A stretch of 64,000 nucleotides of DNA from an uncultured Kordia sp. GTDB lineage: Bacteria > Bacteroidota > Bacteroidia > Flavobacteriales > Flavobacteriaceae. This document shows, one piece after another, positions 53,164 to 61,079 of the stretch (positions are counted from its first letter, which is position 1; the number at the start of each line of letters is the position of its first letter). Location: the NCBI RefSeq assembly GCF_947496985.1, contig NZ_CANMEZ010000008.1:1-64000 (forward strand), given 5' to 3'. Below the pieces are notes generated by a model that saw nothing but the letters and a program-made list of their open reading frames with translations, was not told the DNA's origin and made no database searches. The position numbers were made by a program, and so were the translations under genes.

Positions 53164-53592
53164 ATGAAAAAATTACTTTTAATCGCCGTTTTATTCTCAA
53201 GTTTATTTGCAACAGCACAAACAGATACTTCTAAAGAAGAAGGAATTACTATTACCGTAACTATTGATAAAGTACGAACGAATAAAGGAAAAGTATTATT
53301 TGCTTTGTATTCAGAAAAAACATTTATGAAGGCGAAGCCTGAACAAACTACTGCAAGTACTATTGAAGGAAATAAAGTTAAAGTTACTTTTACAAATGTC
53401 CCAAAAGGAGAATATGCAATTACTTGTGTACATGACGAAAATGACAACGGACGTATGGATTTTGAAGAAACTGGAATGCCAAAAGAAGACTATGGAATGT
53501 CAAATAACCCAATGAGTTACGGGCCACCAGAATTTGGACCATCTAAGTTTACAGTTGCTGATAAAGATATTGCAATGAAGATTACCTTATAA
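53164..53592 (+). CDS. Secreted DUF2141 protein
   Basis: The start MKKLLLIAVLFSSLFATAQ at 53164 gives 142 residues with a clear signal. The mature protein shows the DUF2141 pattern: ITVTIDKVRTNKGKVLFALYSEKTFMK, then PKGEYAITCVHDENDNGRMDFEETGMPKEDYGMSNNP, a transthyretin-like beta-sandwich with an acidic D-N-D-N-G loop that may bind calcium. The role is unknown; it is common as a single gene in Bacteroidota. Confidence 0.88.
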   Translation: MKKLLLIAVLFSSLFATAQTDTSKEEGITITVTIDKVRTNKGKVLFALYSEKTFMKAKPEQTTASTIEGNKVKVTFTNVPKGEYAITCVHDENDNGRMDFEETGMPKEDYGMSNNPMSYGPPEFGPSKFTVADKDIAMKITL

Positions 53593-53616
53593 AACTATTT
53601 AAATCATATTTTCATT

Positions 53617-53650
53617 AAAAAAGCGACACTAATGTGTCGCTTTTCTTTTT
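53617..53650. terminator. Bidirectional terminator
   Basis: AAAAGCGACAC pairs with GTGTCGCTTTT around TAAT, with a long T-tract. It lies between the DUF2141 gene (+) and dps (-). Confidence 0.9.
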
Positions 53651-53671
53651 TAACCTTATCAATCTAAATTA

Positions 53672-54145
53672 TTATTTATTCAACCATGCATTCATCATCC
53701 AAATGGTTTTTTCTTGTTCTGCTATAAAATCACTCATCATAGCATTTGTACCTTCATCATTTGCTTCTCCAGCTTTGTCTAGCAAGTTTCTCTCCAATTT
53801 TAACAATTCTGAAATAGAAGAAACAATTAATTCAACAGCTTTTTCATCTTTTGAAACATGTTTTCCTACCGGAACTTGTGCATTGTCAACATAATCTTGA
53901 AATGTATGAAATGGCTCTCCTCCTAGTGTTAATACACGTTCTGCAATTTCATCAACCTTCAATTGTGAATCGTTATATAATTCTTCAAACTTTGTGTGTA
54001 ATTCAAAGAAACCTTTACCTTTGATATTCCAATGAATACCGCGCAAGTTTTGATAGTATACTTGAAAATTAGCCAATAATACGTTTAAATCTTGTACCAA
54101 TTCTTCTGTTTTTTGGACGTCAAGTCCTAATATATTTAGTGTCAT
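53672..54145 (-). CDS. dps: Dps DNA-protection ferritin
   Basis: This 157-residue protein has the full Dps signature: H38 (GIHWNIKG), H50 and E54 (FELHTKFEELYND) and D65/E69 (VDEIAERV), which form the inter-subunit ferroxidase site. It oxidises Fe2+ with hydrogen peroxide and stores iron as a 12-mer, protecting DNA. It is divergent from an OxyR-type regulator, the classical arrangement. A -7-like box TAATTTTG (54177-54170, reverse strand) gives a short leader. Confidence 0.95.
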   Translation of the reverse strand: MTLNILGLDVQKTEELVQDLNVLLANFQVYYQNLRGIHWNIKGKGFFELHTKFEELYNDSQLKVDEIAERVLTLGGEPFHTFQDYVDNAQVPVGKHVSKDEKAVELIVSSISELLKLERNLLDKAGEANDEGTNAMMSDFIAEQEKTIWMMNAWLNK

Positions 54146-54250
54146 ATCCTTTGTTATTTTTTGTTAAAACAAAATTATTAAAGATTTAACCTTATTTGTT
54201 ATAAATTTTATCGATAGTTTTTATATTTTTATCACTTAAATTTATACTCT
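54146..54250. promoter_or_regulatory. Divergent dps/oxyR control region
   Basis: This 105-base A/T-rich spacer contains the dps -7 box at 54170-54177 and ATCGATAG (about 54209-54216), which resembles the ATAG half-sites of OxyR. No complete OxyR operator could be proven by eye. Confidence 0.5.
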
Positions 54251-55189
54251 ATGACCATTACACAATTGCAATATGTTTTAGCAGTTGCTGAACATCAAAA
54301 TTTTACACTTGCTGCACAAAAATCATTTGTGACACAGCCAACATTAAGCATGCAAATTCAAAAGCTTGAAGATGAGTTAGAAATTCAAATTTTTGATAGA
54401 AGTAAAAAACCGATTCAGCTTACGGAAATTGGTAAAAAAATTGTTGATCAAGCGCGTAATGTAGTGAATGAATCTGGCAGAATGCAAGACATTGTAGATC
54501 AGCAAAAAGGGTTTATTGGTGGTGAATTTAAGTTAGGAATTATTCCGACAATTATGCCAACTTTATTACCGATGTTTTTGAAAACATTTATTAAAAAATT
54601 TCCAAAAGTAAATTTAAAAATAGAAGAACTTTCTACCGAATCTATCATACAGAAGTTAAATGAAGGGCATTTAGACGCTGCCATTGCCGCAACTCCATTA
54701 GGACAAGATAATATTAAAGAACGTGTCTTATATTATGAACCGTTTGTTGGATATACGACAGAAAATCATCGTTTGTTTGATAAAAAAGAAATTGAAACAC
54801 AAGATTTAGATATTGATGATATTCTTTTATTGGAAGATGGGCATTGCTTTAGAGATGGTGTCATTAATTTATGTAAAACTCCTCGTAGTATTGAAGAAGA
54901 TCATTTTCAATTAGAAAGCGGAAGTTTTGAAACACTTATAAAATTATCCAATGAAAATTTAGGAATGACACTACTTCCCTATTTGCATACTCTTGATATT
55001 AAAGAAAGTGAAAAGAAATATTTACGTCATTTTGTAGATCCACGACCTGCGCGTGAAGTAAGTCTAATATTTCACAAGAGTGAATTGAAAATGCAAATTA
55101 TTGAAGCACTAAAAAGTGTAATTATGGGCGTAGTACGTGGAGCTATTGCATTTCACAATGTAGAAATTATAAGTCCAGTACATAAATAA
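54251..55189 (+). CDS. oxyR: OxyR-type hydrogen-peroxide sensor
   Basis: This 312-residue LysR-family regulator has an N-terminal winged helix (TLAAQKSFVTQPTLSMQIQKLEDEL, 19-43) and a substrate-binding-like domain with the redox pair C199 and C208 in LEDGHCFRDGVINLCK, exactly at the positions of the E. coli protein. Peroxide converts them to a disulfide and switches DNA binding. The divergent dps gene is the expected target; sodC and trxB elsewhere in the window are possible but unproven targets. Confidence 0.94.
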   Translation: MTITQLQYVLAVAEHQNFTLAAQKSFVTQPTLSMQIQKLEDELEIQIFDRSKKPIQLTEIGKKIVDQARNVVNESGRMQDIVDQQKGFIGGEFKLGIIPTIMPTLLPMFLKTFIKKFPKVNLKIEELSTESIIQKLNEGHLDAAIAATPLGQDNIKERVLYYEPFVGYTTENHRLFDKKEIETQDLDIDDILLLEDGHCFRDGVINLCKTPRSIEEDHFQLESGSFETLIKLSNENLGMTLLPYLHTLDIKESEKKYLRHFVDPRPAREVSLIFHKSELKMQIIEALKSVIMGVVRGAIAFHNVEIISPVHK

Positions 55190-55217
55190 CATAGATTTTC
55201 AGAAATAGTATTTTACT

Positions 55218-55247
55218 AAAAAAGCCACGCGTACGTGGCTTTTTTTT
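55218..55247. terminator. Bidirectional terminator
   Basis: AAAAAAGCCACG and CGTGGCTTTTTT form a perfect 12-base stem around four bases. It serves oxyR (+) and the small reverse-strand gene. Confidence 0.92.
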
Positions 55248-55443
55248 ATGGTGTTAAATAGATTAAACATTGATCTAGTTCTGGATTTTTTGTTACTAGA
55301 GATTTTATCCAGATTTTTAACTCTTCTACCTCATGTGGTAACAATCTTTGTAAAGCTTTTTCTAATTCTCTACAGAATAATGAGGGTTCAAAACTTACTT
55401 TTTTGAGTATAGTTTTAGTGTAATCAAACATCGCTCTTGCCAT
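55246..55443 (-). CDS. Small conserved cytoplasmic protein, unknown
   Basis: This 65-residue helical protein begins MARAMFDYTKTILKKVSFEP and ends with LPHEVEELKIWIKSL and a short tail. The regular amphipathic pattern and clean start and stop, with a strong terminator at the stop, support a real gene. It looks like a small protein I associate with many Flavobacteriaceae, but no function is known to me. Confidence 0.75.
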   Translation of the reverse strand: MARAMFDYTKTILKKVSFEPSLFCRELEKALQRLLPHEVEELKIWIKSLVTKNPELDQCLIYLTP

Positions 55444-55575
55444 ATTTAACGAGGGTTTAGGTTAAAATTTTAAAGCGTATTTTTGTTGTATAGGCTGCTA
55501 TTTTTATTTACATAAAAGTAATAAAAAAAAACATTGTTTATACTTTCTAAACAAAACTTTAACAATATAGCGAAT

Positions 55576-58236
55576 TTACTGCTTTACGATTTTCCTAATT
55601 GCCTTACCTTTTGTTGTAGTAATATTCATGAGGTATATTCCTTTCGGTAAATAGGATACCTCCACCGTGCTAGAAAAACTGGTTGTTTGTATATTTTTTG
55701 AATGAATACGTCTTCCATCTAAGCTATGTAGTTCAATAGTTTCTATAGGTGAAATACTTGTAATATGTACTTGTTCTTTTGCAGGATTTGGATAAAGTGT
55801 AATTCCTGTTTCCAGATTTTCCTCTGAAACACTTAACGGATCTGCAATTAAGGTCGTAGCTGTATTGGTTGTAATTGGTAAGTTGAAGTCAAAGTATATG
55901 TTTGCAGTATTGTCAAATGTATCGTTTTCTTCTAAGCTAGTTAAGGTTTTTACTTTAAATACCAAATAACCATCATTGGTTGCATCATCAAAAGGCAAGT
56001 TGATATTTTCAAAAATGAATTCTACTTTGTTTTGATCTTTTATGCTTATCACCATTTCATGACTTGATGTAATTGGCATTAACGTGTTAATATCAAACTT
56101 TGTCTGATCAATTTCGTCAGTAACCACCACATTTACAGCAGAAGCTGTTCCTGTATTTTCAAAACGAATGAGATAATGTACATATTTCCCAATATAATCC
56201 GTGGTTACCGTTCCGCCTTCTAAACACCTAATATCATTTGGATCAAATGAGTTGACAACTGTTTGCTGTAATGCCATTATATTGTTATCCGGAGTTTCAT
56301 CAGTTACAGTTGGATTTACCATCACTTCGAAACTTAAAACATCTCCTCCATTTACCGCAGGAACATCCGTTGGTGTATGAATGTTCATTGTAAAGATTAC
56401 ATTTCTTGATTCAAATGGAGCTAGGTTTACATAATTCCACGTAAATGTATTAACAGTTTGTAGATCTGATATTGGATTTGAAGTAACTAAATCCATCAAC
56501 TCATCATCAAATGTCAATACTACAGCTCCAGAAAGTGTTGTGTTTCCTTTGTTTTGATAAGTAATTTGATAAGTCGTATCAAAACCCGGACGCGCTTCTT
56601 CTAGCGGAATTATAATGACCTCAACATCATTGTGTGTTCCGTTTGGTATTACACAGAAATCTTGGATTGCAAGATTTGAAATTGTTTCAGTATCAATCGT
56701 TATTGAGGTTGGTGATATTGTAAAATAATTTGGGTTTTCTAATTGTGGTGTGATTGTATACGTATCTTCCTCAGGTAAATAAATAGTATAATCTCCAGAA
56801 ATGTCAGCTATTATTGTTTCTGTTACTGAATCTAGTGTAATATGATATTCCATACTTGGAAAAATAGCGTCATTTAGATCACAACCGTTGCTATCTAAAT
56901 CTAATTTTGTAGTTCCTTGCAACGTTATAAAGTCACCTCCGGGCGAAAAAGAACAGTATGTACTAACTACTGCAGTGTCTGGTAAAAAAGGATTTGTAGA
57001 TATAAATGTTATTTCTTCTTCATCTGCGCATAAAAATTCTAAATTTGGGTTTCCAGAATATCTAAATTCAGAGACGCTAGAATTTATTCCGTTTTTTACA
57101 TTTATATATTCCAATTGATTGCTAGAACATTGTATTCTTTTAAGTAATGGGTTGTTACTTGCATCTAACATAGTCAACATATTATCGTAACAATTCAAAT
57201 CAATTAATTTCACATTATTACTAATATCTATACTTGTTAAGTTGTTCATGAAAAGTGTAAGACGTTCTAAATTGACATTTTGTGATACATCCAAACTTGT
57301 GAATTCACTATCATAACTTGTAAAAACTTTTAAATTCACATTATTACTAATATCAATTGTTGGCAATTGACTATTACTTATTGTAAGACTTGTTAAATTT
57401 ATATTGTTACTAAGATTTATATCAGTAAATGAGCTTCCTGAACAATCCAAGTTTACTAAATTTACATTTTGAGATAAATCTACAATACTAAGATCATTAC
57501 TACCTATTCTCAATTTTTTAAGTTCTGTATTTTGAGTTAAATCTATTGTACTGATAGCGTTGCTATAAAAGTCAAGATCAATGAGGTTTATATTCTGCGT
57601 TACATCTAACTCTTGTAGATTTAAGAACGAACAGTTCAACTCAGTAAGGTTAGGATTTTGGCTTACATCCAAACTTGTAATATATGTACGTGAACAATCT
57701 AAAAATTCTAAATCTAGATTCTGTGTTACATCTATTTCAGTTATATCACAGCTAGAAAATTCTAATTCTTTTAAGTTTATATTTTGTGTTACATCTAAAT
57801 TCTCTAAAGAATAATTAGCATTCAAATTTAATCTTTCAAGATTTACACATCCAGAAACATCAATATGCGTTAAATTTGGAGTATTACCGTATATAGTTAC
57901 ATTTACCAAATTTATATTTTGTGATAAGTCTAGTGTAGAAATTCGATGTTCACGACAACTTAATGCTTCCAAGTTTGTAAAATATTGAATTCCTTCTAAG
58001 GATTCTACAGGCAAATAATTCAAGTTTATACCTGATATCAAAAGTGCTTCTGATTCTTGAATTTCTCCATCATTATTAATATCGATAGAACTGTCTGCAA
58101 AATAATCATCATTTGTATCAACGACGATCGTATTTAGTAGATAATTTTTAAAATGTGTATCTGGAATATTTACAACTTGTCCTTGACTCCATTGTATACA
58201 GAATAGAAATGAAAATAGCAGGTAACTTTTTTTCAT
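55576..58236 (-). CDS. Secreted leucine-rich-repeat protein with type IX sorting domain
   Basis: This 886-residue protein has signal peptide 1-19. Residues about 65-395 are LRRs with a 21-24-residue period (repeated L(D/N)VSQNINL and similar, with INL/LDCS alternation), forming a solenoid. Residues about 440-530 form a beta-sandwich, 535-660 a DUF11/CARDB-like domain, and 665-790 a conserved-repeat domain (HYLIRFENTGTASAVNVVVTDEID). The last 75 residues are a type A T9SS C-terminal signal (LYPNPAKEQVHI ... GIYLMNITTTKGKAIRKIVKQ). It is exported and probably surface-attached or released, likely binding a partner or surface. Confidence 0.92.
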   Translation of the reverse strand: MKKSYLLFSFLFCIQWSQGQVVNIPDTHFKNYLLNTIVVDTNDDYFADSSIDINNDGEIQESEALLISGINLNYLPVESLEGIQYFTNLEALSCREHRISTLDLSQNINLVNVTIYGNTPNLTHIDVSGCVNLERLNLNANYSLENLDVTQNINLKELEFSSCDITEIDVTQNLDLEFLDCSRTYITSLDVSQNPNLTELNCSFLNLQELDVTQNINLIDLDFYSNAISTIDLTQNTELKKLRIGSNDLSIVDLSQNVNLVNLDCSGSSFTDINLSNNINLTSLTISNSQLPTIDISNNVNLKVFTSYDSEFTSLDVSQNVNLERLTLFMNNLTSIDISNNVKLIDLNCYDNMLTMLDASNNPLLKRIQCSSNQLEYINVKNGINSSVSEFRYSGNPNLEFLCADEEEITFISTNPFLPDTAVVSTYCSFSPGGDFITLQGTTKLDLDSNGCDLNDAIFPSMEYHITLDSVTETIIADISGDYTIYLPEEDTYTITPQLENPNYFTISPTSITIDTETISNLAIQDFCVIPNGTHNDVEVIIIPLEEARPGFDTTYQITYQNKGNTTLSGAVVLTFDDELMDLVTSNPISDLQTVNTFTWNYVNLAPFESRNVIFTMNIHTPTDVPAVNGGDVLSFEVMVNPTVTDETPDNNIMALQQTVVNSFDPNDIRCLEGGTVTTDYIGKYVHYLIRFENTGTASAVNVVVTDEIDQTKFDINTLMPITSSHEMVISIKDQNKVEFIFENINLPFDDATNDGYLVFKVKTLTSLEENDTFDNTANIYFDFNLPITTNTATTLIADPLSVSEENLETGITLYPNPAKEQVHITSISPIETIELHSLDGRRIHSKNIQTTSFSSTVEVSYLPKGIYLMNITTTKGKAIRKIVKQ

Positions 58237-58368
58237 GAATGTAGGTTGATTATTAAAATAGTTTGTTTGTGGGTTTTTATCAAATTTAATTTAATAATAC
58301 ATTTTCTAACTCATATTAATCTCGTAATTTATAAATTAGGACATATTCTCTTCAAACTTACTATAAAA

Positions 58369-58425
58369 AAAGCGTTGATTATCAAGTTACAAATCGTAGT
58401 TCGATAATCAACGCTTACTTTTTAT
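58369..58425. terminator. Terminator after the AIM24-like gene
   Basis: AAGCGTTGATTATC and GATAATCAACGCTT form a 14-base stem with an 18-base loop and T/A-rich flanks. Confidence 0.83.
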
Positions 58426-58437
58426 GATTTATTCTTT

Positions 58438-59238
58438 CTAGAAGTTATTATCTCCGTCAAATAAATCTCCGATACTTCCTAAAATACTTCCTTCACCTTT
58501 ACTGTTTCCTCCTCTTGGAATAGAGGATAGAATTCTTCCTGCCAAACGGCTAAATGGCAACGATTGTATGTATACGATTCCAGGACCTTTTAAGGTTGCA
58601 AAAAATAAACCTTCACCTCCAAATATGGTATTTTTGATGCCGCCTATAAATTCTATATCATAATCTACATCTTGTGTAAATCCTACAATACAACCTGTAT
58701 CTACACGGATGGTTTCTCCTGGTGCCAATTCTTTTCGAGCCATGGTTCCTCCAGCATTAACAAATGCCATTCCGTCTCCTTCTAGCTTTTGCATTATGAA
58801 ACCTTCACCTCCGAAAAGTCCACGACCTAGTTTTTTTGAGAATTCAATTCCAACAGTTACACCTTTTGCTGCACAAAGGAAAGCATCTTTTTGACAAATG
58901 AACTTCCCTCTATAATTTGTTAAATCAATTGGAATAATTTTTCCTGGATAAGGAGAAGCAAAGCTTACTTTTCGAACGCCAAAGCTACTATTATTTAAAA
59001 ACGAAGTCATAAATAAGCTTTCTCCTGTTAGGATTCGTTTTCCTGCTGAGAATAGTTTTCCTAGTATTCCTTTTTCTTGATTTGATCCATCTCCAAAAAT
59101 AGTATTCATACTAATTCCGTCATCCATCATCATAAAGCTTCCTGCTTCGGCAACAACTGCTTCTTGTGGATCGAGTTCTATTTCTACATATTGCATTTCT
59201 GCTCCGTAGATTTCATAATCAATTTCGTGTGATGTCAT
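58438..59238 (-). CDS. AIM24/TIGR00266-family protein
   Basis: This 266-residue soluble protein has repeated glycine-rich beta-hairpins of the AIM24 fold: [22 protein letters not shown] near the start, [23 protein letters not shown] (about 142-164) and [31 protein letters not shown] (about 215-245). The role of bacterial members is unknown; the yeast relative affects mitochondrial inner-membrane organisation. It lies 75 bases downstream of the DUF4442 gene on the same strand, with a leader repeat between. Confidence 0.88.
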   Translation of the reverse strand: MTSHEIDYEIYGAEMQYVEIELDPQEAVVAEAGSFMMMDDGISMNTIFGDGSNQEKGILGKLFSAGKRILTGESLFMTSFLNNSSFGVRKVSFASPYPGKIIPIDLTNYRGKFICQKDAFLCAAKGVTVGIEFSKKLGRGLFGGEGFIMQKLEGDGMAFVNAGGTMARKELAPGETIRVDTGCIVGFTQDVDYDIEFIGGIKNTIFGGEGLFFATLKGPGIVYIQSLPFSRLAGRILSSIPRGGNSKGEGSILGSIGDLFDGDNNF

Positions 59239-59250
59239 TTTATTTCGTTT

Positions 59251-59286
59251 TTTTACACTGAACTAAGTCGAAGTGTTGATTGATTT
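59251..59286 (-). repeat. Leader repeat before the AIM24-like gene
   Basis: Read on the reverse strand this is AATCAATCAACACTTCGAC then TTAGTTCAGTGTAAAA, ending 12 bases before the start codon. It has the same orientation to its gene as the copies at 19461 and 28819. Confidence 0.7.
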
Positions 59287-59313
59287 TTATTAGATGTAAA
59301 AAAAGTACTTTTG

Positions 59314-59784
59314 TTACACTTTTTTCTTTCTGAGTTTTAATGCCCATTCATATGAGAATTTAGAAACGCTCTCGCCTGCTTCATTAAATCCTTCTGCATG
59401 TAAGGTAAGACTTTGCCCTTCTCCTGTAGCAATTGCCGCATCAATTGCAGTTTTTACTTTGTCACCATCTTTACATATAAAGTTAATTCGTCCTGTTGCT
59501 TTTTTGGTAAAGTGTCCATTTTGCGATTGTACTAGCATTGATATTTTTTTGCCAGAATTTTCAATTCCCTGTATTACCAGTACACCTGTGGCCAATTCGG
59601 AAGCCATTCCTTGCGTTGCCCAGTATAATGATTTAAAAGGATTTTGATTGATCCAGCGATGTTTTACCGTAACTGTTGCTTCTTGTACTGAAATTGCTTT
59701 TAAACGTACTCCAGAAAAATATGCTGAAGGAAGTTTGAAAAGTAAAAATTTATTTATGTTAGATGGTGTTAGTTTTTTAGCCAT
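59314..59784 (-). CDS. DUF4442 hotdog-fold protein (thioesterase-like)
   Basis: This 156-residue protein has the DUF4442 hotdog pattern: FLLFKLPSAYFSGVRLKAISVQEATVTV, HRWINQNPFKSLYWATQGMASELATG (central helix) and a last strand FSYEWALKLRKKK. Hotdog relatives hydrolyse acyl-CoA thioesters; the catalytic residues of this branch are not defined. It is first gene of a two-gene unit with the AIM24-like gene. Confidence 0.83.
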   Translation of the reverse strand: MAKKLTPSNINKFLLFKLPSAYFSGVRLKAISVQEATVTVKHRWINQNPFKSLYWATQGMASELATGVLVIQGIENSGKKISMLVQSQNGHFTKKATGRINFICKDGDKVKTAIDAAIATGEGQSLTLHAEGFNEAGESVSKFSYEWALKLRKKKV

Positions 59785-59992
59785 TTTGTATCATTTTCAT
59801 TAAATTCATATTGGCAAAATACGAAAATTTGAATGATTTTTAAGAAAAGTTAATTTTTAGTTTATTTTTTAAAAATATTTACCAAAACTTAAAAACAAAC
59901 CGCAAAATACTGATAATCAACACACAAAAGCATTAAACATCACTACATGTCGATTTTTAAATGTTAAATTATGTTAAATTTTAGTACTATGT

Positions 59993-60025
59993 TTTGCATA
60001 ATACCTTTTTTTAGCCATATATTTG
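59993..60025 (+). promoter_or_regulatory. Promoter of the DUF4870 gene
   Basis: TTTG (59993-59996) and TATATTTG (60018-60025), 21 bases apart, match the Bacteroidota housekeeping promoter consensus well. The start codon follows 19 bases after the -7 box. Confidence 0.75.
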
Positions 60026-60044
60026 TATAAGAAAATAATAGGTA

Positions 60045-60509
60045 ATGGACTCTGCAATCACAAAACATCAAAGAAATGTCGCTACAGTTTTACATGTAGC
60101 CGCTTTTAGTAAGTACTTTTTTCCTTTAGGAAATTTTATAGTTCCGATCATATTTTGGTCTATTTATAAAAAGGAATCAAGTTTTATAGATCATCATGGA
60201 AAAGAAGTTATAAATTTCCAATTGAGCTTATTATGTTATAGAATTGCAGGTGCTATCCTTCTTTTTCCAATAAGCATTATTTTTGGATTACATCATTTTA
60301 ATTTATGGGATGCTTTTCAGTTTAACAATATCTCAATCAATTTGAGCGATGGGTTTCATTTACATCACGCTTCTTTTATTGGAATTTTAGCTTGCTTAGG
60401 TCATTTGTTATTATTTGCTGTAAATATTGCATATACTATTATTGCAGCGATGAAAGCAAATGAAGGAGAACGCTATTTGTATCCATTTACATTTAGATTC
60501 ATAAAATAA
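60045..60509 (+). CDS. DUF4870 membrane protein
   Basis: This 154-residue protein has three to four transmembrane helices and the DUF4870 hallmark: FFPLGNFIVPIIFWSIYKKESSFIDHHGKEVINFQLSLLCY (about 25-65), where an N-terminal helix is followed by an acidic/His loop and N-F-Q. The C-terminal helix ends with the usual GERYLYPFTFRFI. The function is unknown. It lies upstream of the PadR/PspC cluster but is separated from it by 225 bases of repeats. Confidence 0.88.
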   Translation: MDSAITKHQRNVATVLHVAAFSKYFFPLGNFIVPIIFWSIYKKESSFIDHHGKEVINFQLSLLCYRIAGAILLFPISIIFGLHHFNLWDAFQFNNISINLSDGFHLHHASFIGILACLGHLLLFAVNIAYTIIAAMKANEGERYLYPFTFRFIK

Positions 60510-60515
60510 AAATAT

Positions 60516-60659
60516 CATCAATCACACTTTAACTTAGCTCAGTGTAAAATCATCAATCATTACGCAAGCTTAGTTAAGTGTAACATCATCAATCATCAAT
60601 CAATCATCAATCAACACTTCGACCGCTCAATGTAAAACGAACCATTAAACATCAATCAA
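60516..60659 (+). repeat. Three tandem copies of the leader repeat
   Basis: Units of roughly 45 bases repeat the sequence CATCAATCA ... ACTT(CGA/AA)C ... GCTCA(G/A)TGTAAAA: 60516-60560, 60561-60613 (with extra ATCATCAATCA) and 60614-60659. They face the PadR gene. Short CATCAATCA runs expand between units, as in slippage-prone DNA. Confidence 0.75.
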
Positions 60660-60670
60660 AAAAACTATGA

Positions 60671-60697
60671 CACGTCACATTGAGCATAGTCGAAATG
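60671..60697 (-). repeat. Inverted copy of the repeat core
   Basis: CACGTCACATTGAGCATAG followed by TCGAAATG is the TCGAC...GCTCA core on the opposite strand relative to the three tandem copies just before it, so it can pair with them in RNA. Confidence 0.6.
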
Positions 60698-60734
60698 AAA
60701 AAACGAACAGTATCATTAAAAGACACATGAAAAC

Positions 60735-61079
60735 ATGAAGATAGAAAACACAAAAGCACAAATGCGTAAAGGTGTGTTAGAGTATTGCATTTTATCCATC
60801 TTACGAGATAAAGATGCATATGTAGCCGAAATACTTGGCACGTTGAAAGACGCAAAAATGCTTGTCGTAGAAGGAACAATTTATCCATTACTGACAAGGT
60901 TAAAAAATGCTGGTTTATTAAGTTACCGCTGGGAAGAATCAACTTCTGGGCCGCCAAGAAAATATTATGGACTCACAGAAACAGGACAATTATTTCTTAA
61001 AGAACTGAACACCACTTGGGACAATTTACAAAATGCCGTATCACTCGTAACACGCCAAAAAAATACAACTAATGAATAA
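60735..61079 (+). CDS. PadR-family transcriptional regulator
   Basis: This 114-residue winged-helix protein has the typical PadR lead RKGVLEYCILSILRDKDAYVAEIL (12-35) and wing region EGTIYPLLTRLKNAGLLSYRWEESTSGPPRKYYGLTETG (46-84). It probably represses the following PspC gene, whose start it overlaps by eight bases. PadR-PspC-DUF2807 order is a recurrent Bacteroidota arrangement. Confidence 0.93.
   Translation: MKIENTKAQMRKGVLEYCILSILRDKDAYVAEILGTLKDAKMLVVEGTIYPLLTRLKNAGLLSYRWEESTSGPPRKYYGLTETGQLFLKELNTTWDNLQNAVSLVTRQKNTTNE

Noticed and set aside
57100-57980. Periodic repeats considered as a CRISPR array or DNA satellite
   Set aside because: They are the codons of leucine-rich repeats in a continuous reading frame, without constant direct repeats and spacers.
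60516-60697. Short tandem repeats considered as a CRISPR array
   Set aside because: Units are contiguous and degenerate, spacers are not unique sequences, and no cas genes are present.
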